Assembly: GCF_000764305.2 (NCBI RefSeq)
Contig: NW_025936007.1
Span: forward strand, 17,608-81,607
Reading direction: 5' to 3'
DNA from: Hyalella azteca
Taxonomy: Eukaryota > Arthropoda > Malacostraca > Amphipoda > Hyalellidae
DNA length: 64,000 nucleotides
The first letter of the stretch is position 1; every line of letters begins with the position of its first letter. Positions 33,235 to 46,300 of the stretch are shown here, in pieces. Made by a program: the position numbers and the translations under genes. A model generated the notes under the pieces. It did no database searches. It saw nothing but the letters and a program-made list of their open reading frames with translations, and had not been told where the DNA came from.

Positions 33235-36206
33235 TCACTGACGCTTCTCTATGGCTATGCCGCCATCGCCGACAATGGTTCTGGCGTACTGGAGTCTGAC
33301 CGCCGCTTGAAGCTCTCGGACGGCGCGCTCCCCTTCCTCCACCTAAAAACACAGGTTGTTTACCGTCCCATGATATAACTTCACAATTGTGTCCACGACC
33401 ACAACGTGATATGGTGCATAATCACTTCATCTCTCGCTATTGACAAGTTATTTTTTGGTTTAACTTTTCCGCTTCTGCATACAAGTACAAGTTCCGCTTC
33501 TGCATACAAGTACAAGTTCGGCTTCTGCATTCAAGTGTATTTGTAATATCTGCATTATTATTATTGCGACACGATTTAGAATTAGGTAGTGAATTACTTA
33601 TGGAAGAACTAATCGAATAATCTACAATATCAATAATTTCTGGTATTAAATTTATTACCAGCGGGAAGGTAATAAAATGTCAATGTTAATCATAATTCTC
33701 AAGATGAATCACCTGAATCTTGACGGCCTGCACGGCCGCGGCGACAGCAAGCGCCTCGAGCTCCGCCCCCGCCATGTGGGCCGCCACCTCAGCGGTGGCC
33801 GCGGCCTGCGCCGCTACGCTCAGCAACGTACGGCAGTCCTGCGTGACAAACGGCCTAAATATTATAATGCCATGCTCAACTGCTTTCATCCTTGATAGCA
33901 GGTGCAAAATATCTACAAAATGAAAAAGACTTCGTGTTTATATGCAGTATAATCCTTGTAGCTCTTTAAATATACACAAAGGAGCTACACACCACGCATT
34001 TAGAGGAGTGTTGTTGGTCGCACCCTGTATTTGTTGTGGTAGTTTTGCTCCTGAGCTCTGGCGCGCACTAGGGCGTCTGTGAGCTGCTCTTGCATGGGCC
34101 CCACGCTGATGCCTTGCTGCCCCAAGCTTTCCTGATACTGAAGCAGCTGCAGTACCTGAACCAGGCTCTCCCTGCAACATGTTAGCAGGTGCAAATTTGC
34201 TGAAACTACAGATGCAGGGCTTACAACAAACTTCTCAAGCAACCACAAGCTGTTATAAAATTTCTTCAAACACAGAAGTAGCAGTACCTGTACCAGGCTT
34301 TTTCTGCAACTGGTAAACTGGTGTGTTAGCAGTTGCGTTTTAATATTGAGAGTTACAAAAGCTCAGAATCGCCACTACCAGCTGCTGGATGGTTAATACC
34401 TTTTAAAGCTTACAATTGCATGTTTAGAAACAATAATCCCAAATGTACAATATTGAAAGAAAAATATTCAATTCAATCCAGTAATATTACAACTTTATGA
34501 AAGGAATCCTACAGTAATTATGCTGCCAGGCATTAACAGTGCAGCCCAAAAAATTCTAGTGAACAGTGAATAAATGAGCAGCTACAATAATGATGGTCAA
34601 TGGTATGGCAACTAAAATTTCGAGGAGCCCAGTAAATTCTTCATTCAACAGAATATTGAACAAGAGATCACTAAAAACCTGTAAGCATCCATGATAGCCA
34701 GAAGGGCCCTGCTGGTCCTGAGAACAAGCAGCAAGGCAGACTCCACAGCAACAGCCGCAGACTGCAACACCAGGTGCTGGTGAGTTAGTGACTGAGCATC
34801 GTCCAGCTGTAAAGAATGAATATTGCTATCATGTTCATTGTGGTCAGATAATTAGTGAAGAGAGGATAATTTGTTCTTTTACCAATGTACCTATTAGGGA
34901 TTTTGTAAAAATATATTTTTCATGTATCTCTTAACATGGAAGTTTTCATTTTGTCATACAGTTTATAAATTGTAATGCAAACTGATTAAAAAACATGGGA
35001 TTGTTCCTAAGACTCAAATTAATTTGTAGCAAGTTGCACTATTTTATATATTCACATACAGTATTTTTTTTTATCCAGTCTAGACAAGAGAAATCTCCAA
35101 AAAATCTACCATACAAGTTGTGACATAATTTTTTCAAGAATCGACTATCAAGTAGTTCATGCAAAGGATACCAAAATGAAGTGTTGTAGAGCAGCTTCAC
35201 TCTTTATTTACTAAGATGAAAAAGTGTGAAGATAATTAGAGGTATGATGTGAGTAGCAGGATATTCAAAAATCATGATATGGATGGAAATATGCCTTGTG
35301 AGTATTATAGCTTAATGGTGCAAAATATTTTAGCTCAATATATAAAAACTGTTAAAATTTGTAGATTACTTTTTAGTCTTTACCCATTGTCAAAGGTGAT
35401 CAAATTCTTGCTCACCTCAATAGGCCCTGAAACTTGAAGCTCATCTATTAACACAGGATCAAAAATATTAGGTTTGTTGTGCTCAATGCTCAGCTCTTCT
35501 TCCTCTGTGTTAGTTAGAGAATCTTCACATCCAGAGGAATTTTCATCTTTTGAGTCTTCTCTTGGCTCTTGCACTTGATTATTGCAGTTATAGTTATTAA
35601 CATCCTTATTTTTACTACATCCATTTTTATAATTTTGGAATGGAAAATTAGGTGTGTGGAACCCCATTTCATAATTGTTTTCTTCATTTTCTCCTGGTAA
35701 TTCTGACTCACTTCCACCATCATTTGCACTAACCTTACAATCAGTTGTACAGTACAAAGATATGAATGAAAACAGGGATAATTTAACAAGCAGAGAGAGT
35801 AATTTTGATGGTCTCAAGGTTTCACCAGGAGTAAAATCTCTATTTCTTGACTGAGGGAATAGTATCAATGAAGCTTTAGCACATGTTGAACTGTCAGTTG
35901 AGAAGTATATGATTGAAGAGACAATGTTCTTCATGGCACAAATCTTGGGTATAAGGGCTCTAGCTTTATGAACATGGCATTCTTCAAGATATTGAGCTCC
36001 TCTAATTACTGGAGGTGAGGAACTACTAGCAAGGAGAATTGGTTTGATATCAGCTCTCCTGGTGCTGCATATTGCACTAGAATAGTTTTTCAAATCACAA
36101 ATGTTCATAAAAACTCCCCAAAAAACTGAAGGCTTATTTCTAAATTTATTCAAACGTTGAGGTATCATGATAGCATTTTTACACTTTTTCACTGTGAATA
36201 CAAACC
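33235..36206 (-). CDS. Unrecognised helical protein, five 3' exons
   Basis: Minus exons 36206-35416, 34806-34679, 34171-34024, 33838-33713 and 33342-33235 join with GT-AG introns and matching phases, ending in TGA at 33235. They give about 432 residues. The long first exon opens in frame after a TTTCTTTCAG acceptor, so an upstream start exon is missing. It encodes a Cys-containing region (KKCKNAIMIPQRLNKF), a hydrophobic stretch (LLVKLSLFSFISLY), then an acidic Ser/Asn/Glu-rich linker ending IFDPVLIDELQVSGPIE. The last four exons are almost wholly helix-forming: VESALLLVLRTSRALLAIMD, ESLVQVLQLLQYQESLGQQG, an Ala-rich helix (AAQAAATAEVAAHMAGAELE) and VRELQAAVRLQYAR. This suggests a C-terminal helical bundle or coiled coil in an adaptor-type protein. 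No family was recognised. Confidence 0.72.
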
Positions 36207-38339
36207 CTGAAAGAAAAATTTAATTCATGAATTGAAGATCTGCCATGAAAAAAGAAGACTTAGACCTGTAAGGCTGTAACTAGCCAATCTTAAAATAAGA
36301 TAATGGTAAATACGTATGAAATTAATTTAGTTTTTGAATTTTGAATGCTTTAGAAATCAACCAAATGATTTATGGTTATGGCCATAGGTACCTCACCATA
36401 TGTGTGATTGTGAACATGCTGTATAAAACTTCTAAGAATTACTCCAACAGTGTGATGCAGCTAACAGACACCATCTTCCTGATATTGTTTTCAAAACATA
36501 AGTATTTTGAATGGTATGTTACCTCCATCTCATGATCTCCATGGCTACATTAGGCCTACTCTTTTATTTCCCCTCAAAACTGCTCAATCGGTTCTGCCCC
36601 AGTCCCACCCTCACAGCACCATGTAGTGTATAAGCTAGCTATCAGTAACACATATAAATTGTATATTGTAATCAATATATAACAAATAGTCAAATACTAG
36701 TTAAAGACTACTTATAGCCTTATAAGAATTAGCTAAGCTGCTAGCTATGTACAAATACAGTACAATCAATGTACCTATTGCAACACTTGAGTTGTAGGTA
36801 TTGCAATCAATGTATTGCAACACTCTGCCCTCTGTACCAAAAACATTCAATTTATTGGAACCTAATACACACTAAAGGCAACAAGTTTATATACCATAGG
36901 CCTAACCAATTTGTCATTCATATTTCATACTCATAGTACATTCATACCTACTAAACCATGAATAACAATAGGCTACCTCAGTCCTCAAAATAAATTTAAG
37001 ACTGCCAGAGGGCAGAGTGCCGCTCAATATATTTAAATATATAAAAAATGAAAAAAATCATGATTTTTTATAAAAAAATCACGATTTTTTATTAAAAAAA
37101 TCAAGTGATTTAATCACATGATTTACTAATCATTTTGATTTAATCATTGTCAACCCTGTGGCTAAGTTTGCTGACAAAATAGATAGTGAAGTAGGTAGCC
37201 GGCAAAATAAGTGATGTGGCGAAGTTTTGGCATTGACGCATTTGACGGTAGAATAGTACATTTATACGCGGAAGATGAAAATAAATTTAAACTCATTTTT
37301 GCGGTAGAAAGATATTGTGGCCCTTACTAGACTGATGTGGCGAAGTTTTTGGCATTGGCAGCAGAATATTTATACGTGGAAATCCAAATAAATTTAAACT
37401 CATTTCTGCGGTGTTAACTGTTAAGATGATGTGGTCCTTGCAAGGCTAAGGCATATATTAAAAGTCAATCCCATGAATATATCACAACTTTTGAATGCGT
37501 AGAAAAACTATATTGAATATCATAACTTGGAGAGGAGTGGTTAATATATTTATTCGAAGTGAAATTTTGTAGTGACCCACACCAAAAGGCTGAATCATGA
37601 ATGTATGTATCGAGAAACAGCCCAGTAACCTCAAAAATTAGTGCTGTATTTACAACTCATTAGAAGTGAAAACTATACTGGATTATACACGCGCTCATCT
37701 CTGCCATCCAAGGTTAATAATACAAGTTAGGCGGCACTCACATAACATAACAAATTAACAAGGTGCTTGTACACGGAAATAGAGCAGACGTATAGCAAAT
37801 CTGGCAAGTGTCGGTCGCTTGGTGACTATCCGGCAAGTAAGCCTGTGAACGGGTGGATAGCTAGAGGTCAGCATAGCCCAAGTCCACAGTGCGATTCATA
37901 TACCTTTCCGAGCGTAACGCAGCTGGGCATCTTCACGTTCACGGCTTTTGACACAAAGCGCCCACCAGCACCACAACAGCGCCGTTCAGTCACAGGCCGC
38001 AGCGCATACAGGCCGGAGCACAACTGACCCAACGTAACTTAACCTAACCTAACCTGTGCCGCCTGTTGCGGTAGGGCCTGTTGCGCTCCGGCCAGTTGTG
38101 CTCTGGCGCTGTAAAGCAGTGGCTGAGTTGTGCACAGTGGATTTACTGTTAGCCGGAGTTACCAACAGCTCATTGATCTGAGGGCTGAGGCTATGTGTAG
38201 ATATTGCATGCTGATGGTTGGCGTTAGGCCCAGGGCCTGTTTACGAGTCAATTTTATTACCCACGGCTGCGCTCCCCCTGTGAACTAGGAGAGTATTTTG
38301 TACACATGGAACAGGGATGGTACCAAACTTTGAGAGCGA
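36207..38339. other. No gene recognised
   Basis: AT-rich sequence upstream of the helical-protein exons; the missing 5' exon should lie here or beyond. It includes a duplicated TGTGGCGAAGTTTT stretch near 37215 and 37343, and a GC-richer island at 37790-38150. Confidence 0.4.
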
Positions 38340-38636
38340 GACCCTCAGGAATCAGGATTGAGACATATTACAACAAGAGAAGGGGAGACTGTGCAAGATC
38401 CTCCCATTACCGCATTACGTAACATATTCGCAGTCAGATTTCAATCCCTGTGGTAAGGATCACTTTCCATGGCAGGGCCAAGGCTGTTCAACGCCTTAAC
38501 AAAGGATCTAAGAGAGGGGGAATTCACCCTGGAGACCTTCAAGAGACAACTGGACGTTTTCATGGGCACAGGAAAACGTCCAGATCGACCTCCCCTGCAA
38601 CACTACGCGAGAAGCAAGCAACAGCATCGTGCATGA
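38340..38636 (+). mobile_element. LINE 3' tail remnant
   Basis: The frame from 38469 reads MAGPRLFNALTKDLREGEFT, then LETFKRQLDVFM, and stops at 38636. This G-P-R-L-F-N-x-L ... F-K-R-x-L-D motif ends many non-LTR reverse transcriptases. The upstream part (YYNKRRG, then ILPLPHYV in another frame) is frameshifted, so the copy is dead. It is on the opposite strand to the 11.5-13.5 kb LINE. Confidence 0.75.
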
Positions 38637-38690
38637 GGTGACCCAAATGTCAAATGAGGGCGGATGAACGATAACCAGAGGCGGCGATCG

Positions 38691-39129
38691 GTAATACTTT
38701 AGATTAAGTGTATCCAAAAAAGGGTGTTTTTTTTAATTACGTTTACGTTTTTGGGGTGTAGATTAAGAATCTGAAGTCCGTTTTTGGCGGTCGGCATCAG
38801 AAATTTTTAATGGAACCTGTTCCTAACTGGACCGAACCTGCGAGGTTTTCGTTGAATGGCTGGGTCTTTCCCCGGCCGGCTGCCGGACGGACTCCAAACA
38901 TAGAAAAAACCTATTGGTTAGGTTTTCCGGCCGCCGGACGGACTCCAGCATAGAAAAAACCTAGCCGATCAACGAAAACCTTGCAGGCTAGGTCTAGTTA
39001 GGAACAGGTTCCATTAAAAATTTCCGATGCCGACCGCCAAAATCGGATTTCAGATTCTTAATCTACACCCCAAAAAACATATAATTAAAAAAACACCCTT
39101 TTTTGGATGCACTTAATCTAAAGTAATAC
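38691..39129. mobile_element. Foldback element, 439 bp with long inverted repeats
   Basis: The left end GTAATACTTTAGATTAAGTG is matched in reverse complement by the right end CACTTAATCTAAAGTAATAC. The inverted arms continue for roughly 200 bp each (e.g. GGAACCTGTTCCTAACTGGA vs TAGTTAGGAACAGGTTCC). The centre contains a direct repeat of GCCGGACGGACTCCA plus ACATAGAAAAAACCTA. No open frame. Confidence 0.85.
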
Positions 39130-39741
39130 CCGGCGATCCATCATGGCCTGGGACTTCTACGTCCCAAACAGGTACCAAGATTACCAAGAAAGCTAAGGTG
39201 CCGCTATCTTCTCGTTCGCGCCCGCCAGTGCGTCGTTAGAAGCCGTCGAGTGAGGTCTGCGAAGATCGATAGTGGGATTACCTTTAATTAACAGGCTCGA
39301 GTCTGTAGGTCGTTTTTATACTCGTTATTCTAGCCCTTAAAAATGCAACGTCGGGAGCAACTAAACCCTGACTAATAGGGTCTTCTTTAAGTTTCAAAAT
39401 ATTCGTTTCTCTCTTCATATCGTTGGTGTAACCTACTTATAAAAATACTCAATAATAAAATAGCATGGCGAACATTCCACATTAATTAATATATTATAAT
39501 ATCCCAGAGAGCAATTGAATATCGACTGGACTCCACTTTGTTGGGGTTCTTCTTAGAACCCTTAACGTTCAAACCTGCCATGATTCATTTGACCCAAAAT
39601 GCTTCACAAGAGCGGCACAACCACTCTCACCAGGGCTGCATCAGCGCTACTGAGTACTGACCGCTTCTCCACCGAAGAAAACAACACATTGTTGTTCCTC
39701 TCGGCCACGTCTCGGGCACATGCCTCTGTAGTGGCTGAACC

Positions 39742-39902
39742 CCTATACACGAGAACAGTATAGCGTGTACAGTTCAAGCGGCGGATGAACTGGCGGCCAG
39801 TACTGTCCCTGTGTACAGGCACCTATACACGAGGCTAGTAGCGTGGACAGTTCAAGCGGCGGATGAACTGGCGGCCAGTACTGTCCCTGTGTACAGGCAC
39901 CT
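39742..39902. repeat. Two-copy 80-bp tandem duplication
   Basis: CCTATACACGAG through GTCCCTGTGTACAGGCAC is repeated in tandem with a few differences. Confidence 0.9.
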
Positions 39903-40779
39903 TTAGTCACGCCATGAACTACTTCAGTATCGGCCCCCATTATGACGGAAAAGCAGGCCCTGCCGTGACTGCCGTGGCAGCACACGCGCATGGACAGAAA
40001 AAAATAATAATAATAGAAAAAAATATAATACACCACCAAAAACTTTAAATAGATGTAGGTATTACAAACAAGGCCCACAGAAAAGAAATTATCGAACGTC
40101 AAGTCTTTTCAATTGTCAGGGAAAACGATCAATTTAGCATCGAATAGGACTCAAAACATTCAGAGTTCGTTATTTCAATAGTCTTGTAAGTCAAATTCGA
40201 CTATGTAAATCCTTACGAACAAGAAGGGGTAAAAATGTAAAACTAAATTGTCGCTAATGTGCCATAAGCATTTAAAACCATGTATTTAATATCATAAATA
40301 TTGGTTACTATACTATCATAATTCATAATTGAAGGAATAAAGCGTTCCAGAGTGGCTGAATGTGCCCGTTTGCACCCGTTTTATTCGCAAAGGAGGTATA
40401 GTATAAATGTAAAAAGAAGTGTCGCCAATGCGCCATAAGCATGTAAACCACGTATTTTATTTCATAATTATTGGTTACGATTTGAGGGGATAAAGCGTTC
40501 CCGAGTATATGGAATTAACAGTTTCATTCAGGGCCGGGTGGTCGGAGAAGTGTCGGTTCGGTCGCTAACGCTCGCTCGTTTGTGTCCGACCGGTCATGAT
40601 TGACTAATTTTCTTACGTCTTCAAAGTTCTTTGCATTTTGCAATAATTTCAGAAATTTATCAAGTAATTATAAACTCGTAAAATAGAAAATTATCCTAAA
40701 ATAGAATCGTTCATGTTTTTGAGTAAAGCACTCTATCTAAAAAAACACGTTCAAAACTCGTCCTAACGGAGATGAATAC

Positions 40780-40927
40780 GATCAAACGAGGTAATTGTGC
40801 GTCTCGGCCTCCGCGAGTCGCGCGCTCGCGCCAGTTCATCACATTCACAGCGCGAGTTACACTGATTGGTAGACCGACGAGTGGATGACCAGACGACTGA
40901 GACGAGTTTTGTCTTCTAAAATTAAAA
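40780..40927 (+). promoter_or_regulatory. Possible CpG-rich promoter / 5' UTR exon of granulin gene
   Basis: A CpG-rich patch (CGAGTCGCGCGCTCGCGCC) with an inverted CCAAT box (CTGATTGGTAG) ends at a donor-like AAAG|GTAATA. The granulin ATG at 43336 follows an acceptor directly, so a non-coding first exon must lie upstream; this is the best candidate. Unproven. Confidence 0.3.
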
Positions 40928-41329
40928 GGTAATAGCTAAAATCAATTGTTAGCACTTGGAGGATCATAAGCGAAATTTTTGGCTCTGACTCTACTGACCG
41001 TTTGGCATTTTTTTACCACCTTCAAGGCTTCAACCAGTTTCAGCTGCAATTCCTGCAAATACCTTCAAAGTCCTTCATTCGGTCCTTTTGCCTTGAGTCT
41101 TGAGATTTGACACCCCACGCTGGTCGTTGACTTGCTGCGACTCCCGTAGGCCGTAGTCCCGTAAGTATTAAGCAATTGTCAAAAATCAAGATGATTGAAT
41201 AGTTTATAAACTTTATATATAGACTACCTAGTAACCTACCTAATATAGTGTTGGTTTGATTAAACATCTTGAGTAAAGGGCTAGCTCGATTACATTATAT
41301 TATGACATAGACATTATGACAGCATAGTG

Positions 41330-41530
41330 ATAAACCAAAGATTTTTTAGAATCAGTTCATTTTTAATTTTCTTTACATAGCTTTAAACCAATTTCTTAAG
41401 CTTGAAAATACTGGTATCCAGTATAGGTACCTACTTTATTGGTCTACTTATGTCTTATAGGACTCAAAAATGAACTTGAGAAGTTGAGAGAGAGTCTGAA
41501 AAATTCTCTGCTTTGCCACTATGCCGGGCA
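41330..41530. repeat. Dispersed repeat R3, copy 1
   Basis: Shares TTTTTTAGAATCAGTTCATT, ACTCAAAAATGA and TCTCTGCTTTGCCAC with 59395-59580 and 61160-61335. A diverged piece also lies at 41830-41930. Confidence 0.7.
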
Positions 41531-43335
41531 GTGTCCCGCGGTGATGATGATGATAGCCTATCAGTCACATTACTCACATATGCAGCTAGGCTATGCTGAT
41601 TTGCACCTTCAATTTTGAAAGGTGCAAATGTATTTTTAATGATACTAGGTACAAACTGTTTGAGCATTTTTTTTACTGCTAATGCAAGGCAAGGTTATTG
41701 TTATTGGCTTTAAGACAAATACGATGCTCACTCATTGTAAAATTGTACCATGTACGTATAGCTAGGCTAGGCTATAGCCGCTATATGAGCATCATAATCT
41801 ATTATTGGCACAAAGTGGTTTTTGGTAAACCATAGATTTTTAGAAGCACTTTATTTTTAATTTCATTTAGGCCTACTCAAAATTTTAATCAATTTCTTAT
41901 GTAGGATACCTATTACCTAACCAGACAGAATATATTGGATATTGGGCAGAAGTCAACTGTGGATGAGCAAAAATCACCCGTGTACGTGGGACAATTTCAC
42001 CTGTGGGCTGTGGGCCCATCATCCCATGGCCATCTGCCATAGTTAATTTCACCCGTGTCCATGGATAATTTCATCCGTGGCTATGGATAACTTGCCCCAT
42101 GCCATGGACATGGATAATTTTACCCTTGCCCGTAGAGCTACGATTTCATAGAGCTACGTCCTACCTGTAATAGTTCATTACACCATTTACACGTAAGGTT
42201 GAACTGCGGTTGTCATTCCTTGAACGTTCCTTGAACTGCATTCGTCATTTGTGAACAGCAAGCTCCATCTGCAAAAATGAGCTTGTCATGAGTCAACCTT
42301 TTACAAGTTCAACCATCATACATTCATACCATGAATGGTCTGCCTACAGCTAACTTAACTGAACTACAATGCAATGAGCAATAGTATTGAATATTGATAG
42401 CAATGAAAATGGAATTCTTCAGCATTCAAAGACACAAATAAAACAAATTGGAGGTTAAACACATACAGTATACACATAAAGGAGACGTGGTTTTTAAAAG
42501 TATTCTTTAGTTTTTTTATTTCACTATTTTTAGTTTTGTAAAAACCAGAAAAACATGCTTTTTAAAATTATTTTTTATATATATTTATTTTCTACTTTTT
42601 AGTTAGCAATTCAAATCAATTGGTAATTCAAATCAATTCAAATCAAAGGGTTGGCAAGTGTGGATGTTCAAGAAAAAACTTAATTCCAAACCATGAATTT
42701 TTAGTGTTTTTTTTTATTTTTTTTTTAATTATTATTTCTGATGATCAAATCTTGAATTGTTAGGCAGCATAAGCATGCATGCCAAATTTCAAGTTTTTAG
42801 GATCTTCAGAAGTGCTCTAAATTAAGATTTGAATTTTTGATGATAGACAGACAGACAGACACAAAGCGAAACTAAGAAAAACATTGTAAAATGTTGCATA
42901 TCATGAGTGCACTGTTGATAGTACAGGTTGGACTATAATTCACGTACTTTCTGAGATGTGACTGAATTTTCTGAGCAGCAACTGCAAGGAAAAATTTCTC
43001 AGCCATGAATATACCTTCTGTGCTGTGAATCTTGATTGTAGCAATTTATTTTTTCTATAGATTCCAGACTCAATCAAAATGAATAATTTTATAGAAAAAA
43101 AATTGAGATAAGAAGTCATCCTAACTGGCTTCTATAAGCACCAAACCAAATATTTCATAGATCACTCTATTGATACCTATTATGGTATCACTCTATTATT
43201 ATATTATATGATTACTGCATCATCACCTACTAAAACAACAAACATTACATTAGATTTATTTCAAACGATCATCATTTTTTCTAATAGGTACAATATCTCC
43301 TGTTTTGCATAATTATTTTTTTTTGTGCAGAAGAC
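41531..43335. other. Upstream intron/intergenic of granulin gene
   Basis: AT-rich. It includes a run of related GTGTCCATGGATAATTTCA-type phrases at 41990-42130 and a GACA microsatellite at 42845. A polypyrimidine tract and TTTGTGCAG acceptor end it at 43330. Confidence 0.45.
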
Positions 43336-46300
43336 ATGGCTACTTGTGCTTCTGATCTGATTCCCAAGTTATTCATACTGGCAACCATCATTGGCATCAT
43401 ATCCTGCAAAACATGTCCTGACAATACAACTGAGTAAGAACATGACTTATTTGTTATATAGCTTAAGTATTTCTTTATGAGTAATAGATGATGACTTTTT
43501 ATTAATAATATAAGAACTTTAGATAGGTAATATTACAATAATGTGATATGTTTGTAGGGACCTAAGATATATCAGTATTGGAAGCATGAAGCCATGCACA
43601 TAATAGAATTTTGATTGGTGCTTAATAATTACTGTCCTGAAGAATCCCAACTCTGTGATATTGCCCAGCTGTTTTTTTTTATTGATCATTGTATATGGAT
43701 GGTGATTGTGCAGTGTATTTTTATTGTTGTGTGTATTTTTGTTACAGTATTTTTCTTCTAATTTGTTTCTCTAGTTGTCGGGATAACAATACCTGCTGTC
43801 CGCTCCTGAGAACCCCTCATTTTGCATGCTGTCCCTATGCAAATGGGGTGTGCTGCTCTGACCATGTTCATTGCTGTCCAGGAGGTGAGTACTTGATCCT
43901 ACTTCTTCACATTTCTATTACAATGCAATGTCCAAATATTATAATTCACTTCTGGCATTTTATAAACATTTGGAACAACAGTCATCTCAAGAAGGGATAA
44001 CACAGCTAATCCACATTCATAGGATGGATGATGTATCATTTAACCAAATAATCTAGTCATGGCCATTTCAATTCACCTGTAAAATGATATTATTCTACAA
44101 CCCTCATTATAAGTGAGGTCAATGGCCGAATTCTTTTATTTGAGAGAAATTGCAAAGTAAATTAATTATATGAGTCTGTAGCATTATAATAATATTCTTT
44201 GTAATGCATTCTTTCAAACTGATGTCCTATTGATTTTTTTCACCTGCTAACTTTTTTGTAAGGTGGAGGAGCTGTTTCCACTTTCTTCCATATTCTGAGG
44301 AGTTAGTTGCTTATCTGTAGTGCATGGTGAAAGCTAGCTTTCTAGGTGAGCCAATGAATACAGATGTGAAGATGATTATTGAATAAGGATATGCTTATAA
44401 ATGAAATATATGTGTGGATTATTGAAGAAATTCTTGATATCAAGAGTGACCTGCATATGTTGAAAGTGGAAGAGGAAATCTGCATTACAAATGTAGGAAA
44501 TGTTAACATTAAGTCTGGTTAATGAATGTTTGAAGTTGAAGAGAAAAAATTAAGTAGAGTTTGCCAAATGCCACTGGATGCAGGAAATGTTGTTGATGGT
44601 ATGAGAACAATAGAAAATTACTAAGAGAGTCTAATCAAAGTGTTGGTAACTACCATGGAATAATTTTAAAGGGAGATCTGAACAATAAAATCAGTTGGCC
44701 AGCAACAGATGGAAATTAATATCATGATTTGAGCAGCCATTCTGTGCGTGATCTTTACAGAATGAATGAATTCTTAGTGAATAAATGAAGATGTGGATAT
44801 GAATGGTATTACTTCTTAAGGAGTACAAAAGGATACATGGGCTAGAAGTAGCTAGAGTCAGAAAAATAATGGGAGTAGATTGTTTCTGTGATCGAGTTGT
44901 TAATGCCAAGTGGCAAAGTTGTGACATAAGAGCAAATCTATGAGTGGGATAGATAATGAAAGTGCAAGGAAGGAAGGTGATCAACAAAGCTGTTTATGAT
45001 TTTCTTGCTGCATTAATAATTAAAATGAATGTTCCTCTCTTATCCTCCTTGATTGGTAAAGACCATATAAAGAATAAAGAGAGGGAAAAATATAACTGGG
45101 TGTCTTTTGGTTAAATTAATCTTGAAAGCTACACATTAGGGTTGCATTTTAACTTCATACAAAAGTATTAAATGATCAATTAAAAAGGCATTTCAGCTCA
45201 GAACCTGTTGATATAGCATGATCACCATTAGTTCTTGCATACAATGTTTTAAAAGATCAAATAATCTAAATTTGTTGGTTTTTCACTGATAAAATTGGTG
45301 GCTTATGTTTAATCTATGAGGGTTGTGCTTTCACACTGGTTCAATTTATTATATTTTTTAAATAAATTCTGATATTTAGGTTTTTGGACAACAAAACTTG
45401 CATGCATTTGAGCAACATTGAACGGTCATCAGTCAAGTGAAATAACTATAGACTATGACATATAACTTTACTACAACTAAATATTAGTGAGGAAATACAT
45501 ACATTTCGAACTCAAAATTTAATCTCTATTATCAAAAGGAAACAATTTACAATTCACAGGTATTATCACTTTCAATGATATATGAGATGTTAATATTTGG
45601 CTCTTCAATGGAAAAGATGAGCTATCCTATCAAAATAGACTTGTATTTCAAAATTTTTAAAAATTCTGATGAAAATTTAATTTGTTAATAGAAGAGCAGC
45701 AATTGATTAACTGCAGTGTTCTTTTATGGGAAGAAAGACTCATTTTAGTTTCTTTGCCCTATCAGACATTAATATTTAATATAACTGTAGTTGATGTCAT
45801 CATAATGAAAATTATTGTCAGAGCATGCTTATTTTCCATCAGATTGTCAGAAAACTCATTATTTAAATGTTTAGAGTTACCAAATGAAATACACCTTATA
45901 CTTGTGGAAAGATTATTGCATTAAAATGCAATCAATATAATGAAGTGGGCACCATCCACACATTTAATATGTACGTACATAAATGTGAAAAATCCTCTCA
46001 AGGGAACTGCTTACTTTATTTGAAAAAGTTTTCACCGTCTCTTACCTAGGAAATAATCAGTACCTCAGTGAAATATTTTTAGCCAATATTTTTCATACAG
46101 GCACTACATGTGACCTGGACGATGGCACCTGCAATGCCAAGGCCGTCACCAGCATCCTGGCTGTCATGCAGTACCTCATGCAAACCTCTCTGTCGACCAT
46201 TCCTCTCACGTCTTTGACTCCAGGTATTGAATAGGTTATTTTGCTTGAACTTGAAAAATTGAATGAAAGAAAGAGAATCGAAAGAAGAAAAGAATCTCTT

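Noticed and set aside
32775..33352. Three overlapping minus frames of 73-151 codons
   Set aside because: They lie in the GC-rich minisatellite past the stop codon at 33235 and have repeat composition only.
33713..33854. Alternative acceptor at 33855 (ATTTAG) for the helical gene exon
   Set aside because: The upstream exon ends in phase 0; only the acceptor at 33839 (ACGCAG) keeps the frame open.
38036..38056. CTAACCTAACC run as an interstitial telomere (arthropod TTAGG)
   Set aside because: Only about three units; too short to distinguish from chance.
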